IMG/VR virus record: IMGVR_UViG_3300050821_007239
Coordinates: 1 to 26,196 of that record
From: a virus
Length of the DNA stretch: 26,196 bases
Reading direction: 5' to 3' (one strand)
Shown here: positions 20,417-26,196 of the stretch, piece after piece
Position numbering within the stretch: position 1 is the stretch's first letter
Layout of the letters: each line of letters begins with the position of its first letter
The notes under the pieces: generated by a model
Database searches by the model: none
Told to the model about the DNA's origin: nothing
Seen by the model: only the letters and a program-made list of their open reading frames with translations
Made by a program: the position numbers and the translations under genes

Positions 20417-23400
20417 CCTTGCCGCCGAACGCGTGCCCGGCCGCCCATGCCCGGATCGCGTTGATCGCGGTGGCGATGGCCTGCTGCTCCCCCATCGACT
20501 GGTCTCGCATCAGCGCACGGGCGGTGTTTTGCACGTAGGCGGGCAGTTGCTGCATGTGGGCGACGTGCCGGTCCGGGGTGTGCCACAGGCCTTCACGGCC
20601 GAGCCGGTGGTGGACGGTGGACACCACCGGCGTTTGCGCTGATTTCCCCGCTTGCCCGTGTGTCTGGGAACTGTGCGTTTCCAGGGCGGCTTTGGCGTCT
20701 TTGCGGCCGATGAACCCGACGTAGCCCTTCACCGGCAGGCCGCGTTTGCGGTAGGCCAGTACCCGGTGGTGGCCGTCGATCACGTCGGCCTTTGATTCGC
20801 CCTCGGCCTGGATCATGATCACGGGCGCGACCTGGTTTGGGTCGTGCTTGATCTGCCGGGCGTAGTGCTTGACGTCGTCCGGCTCGTGGGAGGCGCGCCA
20901 AGTGTCTTGGCTGGCGTCGTTGATGCGGTCCTGCGGGATCTGCACCGGGCCGATCCACCGGGCCTCGCGCACCCATCCGAGGGCTTTCTCGGGGAAGCTG
21001 GCCCGCATGATCGACAGGATGTGCTCGGCTTCGACCGGGTTGGGGTCCGAAAGGTCGGCGGCGTCTTTGGCGAGGGGCTTGGAGGTGCGGGAGCGGCGCA
21101 CCGCCTGCCAGGACGCCTCGAACCCGGAGTGGAGTGGGTGGTCCTCGATTTGGCGGGCGGTCAGCCACGCCCATCCGGCGGTTTCGTGGCTGGTGGCGCC
21201 GTCGGTGGCCGGCTTGAACATGGCGGGCGCGTCGGTGACGACCGTGGTGAAGGACCAGTTTCCGTGCGAATCCTCGACCGTGTGGTGCGGGCTCAGGTTC
21301 GGCAGGACACCGAGCTCTTCGGTGGCTTCGCGGATCGCGCCGAGGAACGGCGGTTCGCCCTCGTACAGGGCACCGCCGGGGATGCCCCACGTGCCCGGCT
21401 CGGCGGAACCGGGCCCGCGGTTCTGCAGCAGGTACCGCCGTTTGCCGTCGGGGCCTTTAGTGCGGATCAGCAGGCCCGCGGCGCCGTACGCACCCCAGTG
21501 CTTGTGCCCTTGTGTGCAGGTGATGTGCCGTTCGCCGGACGATTTGAAGGCCCTGGCGCCGAGCGGGTGGCGGATCGCGTCGCCGCCGCGGTGCACGGTC
21601 AGGTGACCGAATGTCACTGTCCGTGGCGGCACCGGATCCGGCAGTGGGTCGCCGTCGTCCAGGTAGGCGAGGATGACGTGCGGGTGCCAGTCCGGGTGCT
21701 CGGAGGCGGACAGGTCTTCCAGGGCTGCGCGGAGCAGATCCCCTCCCGGCAGGGACACCTGGGCGAACACCGGCATCTTGCCGTCGCTGGATGAGCCTGC
21801 GGGGAATGACCCGATGCCGCCGACGGTGCCGGTCAGCGGCCCGGTGACAATCGCGGCCGCTTCGCGGGCCCGTTCGGCTGCGGCGCCGAACGCGTCGTCG
21901 TCCACGTCGGGCCCCAGGTAGCAGACCGTGATGTGGTGGTCGGTGACGCCGCCGGGCAGCGGCTCCAGGGCACCCTCGGGCAGGTCCAGGGAAATCATCC
22001 CGCTGCGCGGGTTCAGGGTGTACCCGGATACGGTCTTGGTGGCCAGGGCTTTGCGGGCCGAGGCGCACGCGTAGTCGGCGGACAGGCCCGCAGCCATGTC
22101 CTGCTCGATCGACGCGAGCACGTGCCCGGGCAGGTCCCGGACGGCCCACTGTGCCACGGTGCCGCCGCGTTTCAGGTGCGACTTCAGCAGCCCGAGCTCG
22201 CGCAGCGCATCACCGGGCTTGTCGGTCGCCGCCGCCCATGACGGTCCTTCCTCGTCGCTCCGGCTGAGTACCTCGCCAGCGATCGTGCGCCGCTGGGTGT
22301 CCAGCAGGGGCAGGCACGAGCCCTCCTCGAACTCGGCCAGGGTCTGCGCCGACAGGGCCGCCTCGATGGCCTTTTTGGTCGCGGCGCGCTGCTGTGCCTG
22401 CACTTTCGGCGACCGGGCGGCGACGGGGCCCAGGCCGACCTGCCGGGCGCCGGAATGCGCCGGGGTGCCGCGGGATCCGGTGCTGTTCTGGGTGCGGGAC
22501 ACCTGGGCGGCCTGGCCGCGGCGCTGCGCGCCGGACATCCGGTTCCGCGGCACCGTTGGCGGCGGTGAGCCCGGGCCGGACGCCGCCCCCGGGACGGTGA
22601 GATCCGCCGCAGCGGCCCCCGGCCGCGCAGCCGCCCTCCCGGGCCCGCCAGGACCAGGAGATCCCCCCAGCGGCTGCGCGGTCGCCTCGGTCACGCCAGT
22701 GAGAGGGACGAGGCCCCCCCATTGCGTGGCCCAACCGGGGTCTGAGGTGATGGGGAGGCCCCACGGGTCGCGGCCGAGCAGTTGCCTGCCCTCGTCAATG
22801 GACAGCAGGCCCGCGCCGATCTGCTCCACCAGTGCGGTAGTCAGCTCGGCGATGTTTTCGTCTTCGTCCAGTCCCTCCCATTTGAACTCCATATCGAATT
22901 GGCCGCATACGTCCTGCAGGAGACGGTCGAAAATGGCGGCCTTGAGGAACAGGAGCAGGGGGACGGTGGACTTGCGCTGGCGAATGTCCACCCGGGCACC
23001 GACCGTTTGCCGGGCGGTCCCGGACGAGGCGGCGGCGGCGGAGAGCTGCGGGATTATGCCCAACTCGAAAGGCTGCACGTCGAAGGCCATGCATGTCTGG
23101 ATCATCACCAGCGTGTCGAAGTCGTCGGCGAGTGGCCCCGGCTTCATTGGATCCGCTTTGGAACCCGACGGCAGGACGATGATCTTATGCTTCCATGCCT
23201 GGTCGCCCGAAAGGGCGTTCAAGGCGTCCTGAAGCTCGCGGATCTGCGACGGGGTCAGGGACGAGTCCCCGGCGGAGACGATGAGCCCGGGGATGGATCC
23301 TTCGGAGAAGTACTGCTGCTGGTACTGCTGCTTGTTGATGCCCGTCATGATCGGCATCAGGGCCTTTTCGACAAAGCTCATCCCGTATACGGTCCACGAC

Positions 23401-24299
23401 CGGCGGGTGAACGGCAGGTACAGCAACTGGTCGCCGGCGTACTCGCGGAGCAGCCCGGTCGTGTCGCCGGACGATTCGGTGATCAGCGTCATCAGGTCGA
23501 CGCGGGGCACGCCCCACTCGAACTGCTGGTAGCAGACGTTCGGCGGCTGCGGTTTCCCGCCACGGATGTCCACCAGGGGCTTGATCAGGCTGCCGTCGAT
23601 CAGGTCCAGGCCGGCGACGCTGCTGCCGAACAGGCCACCGCGCTTCGCCCGGGCCGGGTGCGGGAACACCGCCAGAGCGTCGGTGACGAAAAAGTCCTCC
23701 AGGGCCGCATTCAGCCACGAGGAAAAGTCGGCGTAGTCAGGGTCGGGCTTGCGGAAAAACTTGACCGCCTTCGCCTGCCGCTCCGCGAAATCCGCTGCGG
23801 CCCGATGGTCGCCGCGCATCGCCTTGGCAGCATGGCGGGTGGGGCCGATGTCCCAGCCGACGCCGCGGATCTCTTCCTTCCGCAACTCGATGCACTGGCG
23901 GGCCACCGAATACAAGTCGGCGAGGGTGCGCAGCGTGTTGAAGTCGGCGAGCTTCCCCCAGCCTTCGGTGCCGGGCATCCCGAGGTTGAGGTCCCATGAA
24001 ATGGGATACTCTTTGCGCCGCGGGAAGGGGCGTTCCTCCCCCGGTTCGGGGATGTCGATCGGGACCGGCTGAATCGGCGCCGACGGGCCGAACATGCCCG
24101 ACAGGAACGTGAACCAGTCCCGCGGCAGCGCGCCGCTCGTGCCGTAGGCGTGGCCGCCGTCCCACTGGTTGTAGGACGCGACCAGCGGGGAGGGGCCCGG
24201 GGAAATGTAGGGCGCGGGGCCGCTGGCGAAACCGCCCGTGGACGGGGCCGGGGCGACGGCTTTGAGGGCGCGCTCAATCACACGGGGGTCGGCCGCCAC
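20337..24299 (-). CDS. Portal protein fused to 2H-phosphoesterase, NUDIX and ParB-like domains (1320 aa)
   Basis: Residues ~95-530 form the portal, the dodecameric DNA channel: WDLNLGMPGTEGWGKLADF, CIELRKEEIRGVGWDIG, YLPFTRRSWTVYGMSFVEKA, PFELGIIPQLSAAAASSGTA, LLSIDEGRQLLGRDPWG. After a Pro/Gly linker (540-640), residues ~757-905 resemble a 2H phosphoesterase (HITVCYLG at 789, HPHVILAYLDD at 872). Residues ~930-1070 contain a complete NUDIX box, GX5EX7REX2EEXG, from G976 to G997. Residues ~1110-1205 look ParB-like (DVIDGHHRVLAYRKRG). The C-terminal ~90 residues are helical (LPAYVQNTARALMRDQ). GTG at 24299 follows GGGGTGA. Ordinary portals have about 400-700 residues, so this is a large fusion. 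The frame is open throughout with no sign of error. Portal assignment is solid; whether the enzymes are active is inferred from motifs. Confidence 0.85.
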   Translation of the reverse strand: MAADPRVIERALKAVAPAPSTGGFASGPAPYISPGPSPLVASYNQWDGGHAYGTSGALPRDWFTFLSGMFGPSAPIQPVPIDIPEPGEERPFPRRKEYPISWDLNLGMPGTEGWGKLADFNTLRTLADLYSVARQCIELRKEEIRGVGWDIGPTRHAAKAMRGDHRAAADFAERQAKAVKFFRKPDPDYADFSSWLNAALEDFFVTDALAVFPHPARAKRGGLFGSSVAGLDLIDGSLIKPLVDIRGGKPQPPNVCYQQFEWGVPRVDLMTLITESSGDTTGLLREYAGDQLLYLPFTRRSWTVYGMSFVEKALMPIMTGINKQQYQQQYFSEGSIPGLIVSAGDSSLTPSQIRELQDALNALSGDQAWKHKIIVLPSGSKADPMKPGPLADDFDTLVMIQTCMAFDVQPFELGIIPQLSAAAASSGTARQTVGARVDIRQRKSTVPLLLFLKAAIFDRLLQDVCGQFDMEFKWEGLDEDENIAELTTALVEQIGAGLLSIDEGRQLLGRDPWGLPITSDPGWATQWGGLVPLTGVTEATAQPLGGSPGPGGPGRAAARPGAAAADLTVPGAASGPGSPPPTVPRNRMSGAQRRGQAAQVSRTQNSTGSRGTPAHSGARQVGLGPVAARSPKVQAQQRAATKKAIEAALSAQTLAEFEEGSCLPLLDTQRRTIAGEVLSRSDEEGPSWAAATDKPGDALRELGLLKSHLKRGGTVAQWAVRDLPGHVLASIEQDMAAGLSADYACASARKALATKTVSGYTLNPRSGMISLDLPEGALEPLPGGVTDHHITVCYLGPDVDDDAFGAAAERAREAAAIVTGPLTGTVGGIGSFPAGSSSDGKMPVFAQVSLPGGDLLRAALEDLSASEHPDWHPHVILAYLDDGDPLPDPVPPRTVTFGHLTVHRGGDAIRHPLGARAFKSSGERHITCTQGHKHWGAYGAAGLLIRTKGPDGKRRYLLQNRGPGSAEPGTWGIPGGALYEGEPPFLGAIREATEELGVLPNLSPHHTVEDSHGNWSFTTVVTDAPAMFKPATDGATSHETAGWAWLTARQIEDHPLHSGFEASWQAVRRSRTSKPLAKDAADLSDPNPVEAEHILSIMRASFPEKALGWVREARWIGPVQIPQDRINDASQDTWRASHEPDDVKHYARQIKHDPNQVAPVIMIQAEGESKADVIDGHHRVLAYRKRGLPVKGYVGFIGRKDAKAALETHSSQTHGQAGKSAQTPVVSTVHHRLGREGLWHTPDRHVAHMQQLPAYVQNTARALMRDQSMGEQQAIATAINAIRAWAAGHAFGGKVKTTPEVQQAARRALGEWERLKASHH

Positions 24300-24334
24300 C
24301 GGTCACCCCCGCGTGGGCTTCGGGATCAGCGGCG

Positions 24335-24376
24335 GTCCCCGGGCACGATAAAGGCGCAGGCCCCGGGCGCGGGGAC
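24335..24376 (-). other. Hairpin in the leader of the portal message
   Basis: GTCCCCG (24335-24341) is complementary to CGGGGAC (24370-24376) and the intervening sequence is GC-rich. It would form in the ~85-base leader between the promoter and the portal GTG. A regulatory role is possible but not shown. Confidence 0.3.
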
Positions 24377-24391
24377 ACTACGCCTAGTCGC

Positions 24392-24420
24392 ACTCTAAGT
24401 TATGGGCCCCTGATCTGCAA
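24392..24420 (-). promoter_or_regulatory. Sigma70-type promoter for the portal and downstream head genes
   Basis: On the minus strand TTGCAG (24420-24415) and TAGAGT (24397-24392) are separated by exactly 17 bases. This is the best consensus promoter in the window. It drives toward the portal start at 24299. Confidence 0.6.
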
Positions 24421-24463
24421 GTTCTTCCGGATGTTAATCGCGGCGGATGTGCACAATGGAGAC

Positions 24464-24856
24464 ATGGTGCGGCTTGTGGAGGGCTGGTACGCGGGGTGCG
24501 GAGAGCGTTTCGCGCAAGGGTGCCTTGATGCCCAGCTCGGGAAGCGCGTGCCGGTGACCTACGAAGGCGTAATGGTCCTGGGAACGGTCGTGGCCGTGGA
24601 GGTGGCCGCCGACGGTTCATGGGCCGAGGTGGCGGTGGAGACGGAGATTCCGGTGCAAAAGCTCCCGGTGGCGCGCACGGGCACGTTCACCATCGGCCGG
24701 CTTCTCTCGCAGGAAGAGGGGAACCGGAGGTTCATGGTGAAATCCGTGCCGCCGGCCATCAATCCCTGGGTTCCGTTGGAGCCGGGCGGCCTGCCGCCGC
24801 GGACGTACCCGATGTGGCGCAGACAGGAAGCGGCGCGGCTGGGGATAACGCCGTAA
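24464..24856 (+). CDS. Hypothetical cargo protein (130 aa)
   Basis: Unknown function. Two starts are possible. ATG at 24464 has CACAAT six bases upstream, in line with the leaderless pattern of other plus-strand genes. ATG at 24431 would add 11 residues. The protein is beta-rich (RVPVTYEGVMVLGTVVAVEV, SWAEVAVETEIPVQKLPVAR, GTFTIGRLLSQEEGNRRFMV) and ends in a short basic tail. Its 3' half lies antisense to the membrane-protein gene on the other strand. Strand patterning and codon use make this frame the more convincing one in 24617-24856. Confidence 0.6.
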   Translation: MVRLVEGWYAGCGERFAQGCLDAQLGKRVPVTYEGVMVLGTVVAVEVAADGSWAEVAVETEIPVQKLPVARTGTFTIGRLLSQEEGNRRFMVKSVPPAINPWVPLEPGGLPPRTYPMWRRQEAARLGITP

Positions 24857-25090
24857 CCTGATTCGCTCGTGCCAGTGCCGCACCCTGACACGGCATTCCG
24901 GCGGGCATGGCGACGACGGCGTGCGCCGTTGGCTGCGGGAGATGCCCCGCCACGCGCAGATGCCGACATAGGCGGCCACGAGGAGCCAGTGCGTCCACGG
25001 CTGGCCGGTCACAGCGAGCCAGCCGGCGAGGGCGGCGAGGAACAGTGCCGCGAGGATGGTGTACGGGTGGGCGCGGATCCAGATGGTCAC
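24617..25090 (-). CDS. Small membrane protein; C-terminal extent uncertain (up to 157 aa)
   Basis: GTG at 25090 overlaps the TGA of the upstream gene, so the start is firm. Residues ~7-50 form two hydrophobic spans (YTILAALFLAALAGWLAVTG, then HWLLVAAYVGICAW) followed by a basic loop, which suggests a two-span inner-membrane protein such as a holin-like or accessory protein. Beyond ~60 residues the sequence becomes Arg/Pro-rich without structure and runs antisense to the plus-strand gene 24464-24856. This part looks like a frame without selection, so a real product may have lost its original stop or carry a frameshift here. No alternative stop is visible in this frame before 24617. Confidence 0.5.
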   Translation of the reverse strand: MTIWIRAHPYTILAALFLAALAGWLAVTGQPWTHWLLVAAYVGICAWRGISRSQRRTPSSPCPPECRVRVRHWHERIRLRRYPQPRRFLSAPHRVRPRRQAARLQRNPGIDGRRHGFHHEPPVPLFLREKPADGERARARHRELLHRNLRLHRHLGP

Positions 25091-25854
25091 GCAGGCTGGG
25101 CGTACTTCTCATAGCCCGTGCCGGCGCCGGGGAAGGCGTCGGGCCCGGGGGGCGCGAGGATGCCGAGGGCTTCGAGTACCTGCGGGGTGTCGTAGCGGAT
25201 GACGAGGATGTCCGGGTCGCCGGCGCGGGTGAACGTGGTGCGGTTGACCCGGTCCTCGTGCCATTCCCCCATTTCGGTGCCGATGCTGCCTGCGGGGGCG
25301 CTGGCGGAGTTCGCCGCGCTCATGGTGGAGTTCAGGCCGCCGCTGCGGGTGAGCGGGGCGCTGCCGAAGGTTACTGGGCCGGCGGCGGCCATGGCCACGT
25401 TCAGGCAGGAGTTGCCGTAGTAGTGGGGGCGGTGGTATTCGGTGTAGGCGGCGAAGCCGAAGATCCCGATGTTGGCGGTGCTCCCGGATGCCCGCGCGGC
25501 GACGGTGCGATCGGTGCGGTCCGGGGAGCCGAATTTGAACTCGCGGACGGCGCCGTCGTCCAGGCGGAACCCGGTGAAGTCGTAGGAACCGTACGCGCCG
25601 ATGACGAAGCCGCCGTTGGCACGGGGATCGCCGGGTTCGTCTTTGAGGGTGTCGCGCCCATCGACAGTGGTAATCACCTCGATGCGGCCGGAGGTGAGGT
25701 TGGTGACGCGCAGGCCGTAGACGGCGCCGGGGTTCCCGGCGGCAAACAAGGCGCCGTCGTGAGAGCGGGCGTACAGCGGCTGGCGGGCGCCGGCGACGAG
25801 GACGGCGGCCTCGATGAGGCGGCGGGGGCTGCGGGCACAGGTTCCGGCGTGCAT
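25087..25854 (-). CDS. Conserved-looking beta-rich protein of unknown function (255 aa)
   Basis: Not assigned. The ATG at 25854 follows AAGGAAG at about seven bases; an overlapping frame starting at 25861 is Arg-rich and rejected. Residues ~40-120 form a beta-sandwich pattern: VYGLRVTNLTSGRIEVITTV, GGFVIGAYGSYDFTGFRLDD, AVREFKFGSPDRTD. The middle (ANIGIFGFAAYTEYHRPHYY) and the C-terminal strands (DPDILVIRYDTPQVLEALGI) continue the alpha/beta mix. No signal peptide, and few cysteines. Its stop overlaps the membrane-protein start, so the two are co-translated. It may be a virion or host-takeover protein; nothing decides this. Confidence 0.65.
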   Translation of the reverse strand: MHAGTCARSPRRLIEAAVLVAGARQPLYARSHDGALFAAGNPGAVYGLRVTNLTSGRIEVITTVDGRDTLKDEPGDPRANGGFVIGAYGSYDFTGFRLDDGAVREFKFGSPDRTDRTVAARASGSTANIGIFGFAAYTEYHRPHYYGNSCLNVAMAAAGPVTFGSAPLTRSGGLNSTMSAANSASAPAGSIGTEMGEWHEDRVNRTTFTRAGDPDILVIRYDTPQVLEALGILAPPGPDAFPGAGTGYEKYAQPA

Positions 25855-25899
25855 GGATCATCTTCCTTTTCCTTGGGGGACTGGGGTGGTGACAGGGGC

Positions 25900-26124
25900 T
25901 TAACCGGCGGCGATGATCAGGCCGCCGGCGCAGTTTTCTTCGTGTTTGCGTTTGGCGGCCATGACCTCGATCACCTGCCGCAACTCGTTGGCCGCGCGGG
26001 CCCAGCCGCAGTGCTTCCCCTCACCGGAGCGGCAGCAGAACACCCAGGGCAGGTGGGTGATCGGTGCGCCGACGACCTGACCGGGGAGCACGGCGGAAGG
26101 GTTGGCGGTGTAGGTGGTGACCAT
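25900..26124 (-). CDS. Small hypothetical protein (74 aa)
   Basis: Unknown. Two adjacent cysteines and nearby His/Cys (VFCCRSGEGKHCGWARAANE) could bind a metal, followed by a helix (ELRQVIEVMAAKRKHEENCA). The ATG at 26124 has GGGGGAG about 11 bases upstream, a long spacing, so the start is only probable. It is the first minus-strand gene of the window and is 45 bases from the next. Confidence 0.5.
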   Translation of the reverse strand: MVTTYTANPSAVLPGQVVGAPITHLPWVFCCRSGEGKHCGWARAANELRQVIEVMAAKRKHEENCAGGLIIAAG

Positions 26125-26143
26125 GTGGCTGCCGCTCCCCCGC

Positions 26144-26149
26144 TATCGT
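26144..26149 (+). promoter_or_regulatory. -10-like box before the partial gene at the right edge
   Basis: TATCGT lies eight bases before the ATG at 26158. A GAGG one base before the ATG is too close to act as a normal ribosome binding site, so a leaderless start is likely. Confidence 0.35.
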
Positions 26150-26157
26150 TTTGAGGT

Positions 26158-26196
26158 ATGACCGAGCCTGACCGGTACGCGCGGTTCCAGAGAGGC
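26158..26196 (+). CDS. 5' end of a plus-strand gene, truncated by the window
   Basis: Only MTEPDRYARFQRG is visible before the window ends. The frame is open and preceded by a -10-like box, as in other plus-strand cargo genes. Too short for any family call. Confidence 0.4.
   Translation, partial: MTEPDRYARFQRG

Noticed and set aside
1-26196. tRNA genes, integrase or attachment sites
   Set aside because: No cloverleaf-like segment, recombinase motif or duplicated attachment core was seen, so lysogeny cannot be judged from this window.

Overview
This 26.2 kb window is part of a tailed-phage genome or prophage from a high-GC actinobacterial host. The evidence is the GC-rich codon usage, frequent GTG starts, short ATGA/GTGA gene overlaps, leaderless-looking promoters, and a recognisable head module (portal, MuF-type minor head protein, XkdF-type prohead protease, scaffold, major capsid protein). 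The terminase and the tail tube and tape-measure genes are not in the window.

The structural genes lie on the minus strand and read from high to low coordinates. They start with three small or uncharacterised genes (26124-24617). A sigma70-like promoter at 24392-24420 precedes a 1320-residue portal fusion (24299-20337). Next come the MuF-like protein (19472-18615), a 73-residue protein, an HAD-family phosphatase, an Ig-like protein and a glycosidase-like protein (17177-15994), and a run of beta-rich virion-surface candidates (15489-11683). The prohead protease (11668-11150), scaffold (11146-8573) and major capsid gene (8515-4484) follow. The module ends with a beta-rich fibre-like protein and a two-domain glycosyltransferase that runs off the left edge.

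The main discovery is in the capsid gene. Its coding sequence is broken into five exons by four group I introns (7703-8005, 6188-7459, 5855-6133, 4632-4907). Each intron shows P3/P7 pseudoknot strands, P9-region hairpins, a 5' exon ending in U and a 3'-terminal G. All share the 3' signature GAGTAACAA. Joining the exons gives one uninterrupted 633-codon frame (510+243+54+947+148 nt including stop). Intron 2 carries a DUF559/Vsr-like PD-(D/E)XK endonuclease gene in the P8 loop. Introns 1 and 2 are close relatives, as are 3 and 4, which suggests spread within one gene. Every intron has an in-frame stop within a few codons of its 5' splice site.

Plus-strand cargo ('moron') genes interrupt the minus-strand module at 2356-4422 (five genes, several Cys-rich), 15663-15997, 17353-17574, 19557-20416 (including an RNase H-like protein), 24464-24856 and 26158 onward. 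Several have a TANNNT-like -10 box 6-8 nt before the ATG, as expected for leaderless transcripts. The endonuclease gene inside intron 2 has the same arrangement.

Other oddities are the portal polypeptide fused to 2H-phosphoesterase, NUDIX and ParB-like domains, a +1 frameshift near the start of the glycosyltransferase, an 18-residue repeat array in a LamG-like protein, and an intrinsic-terminator hairpin directly before the capsid ribosome binding site.
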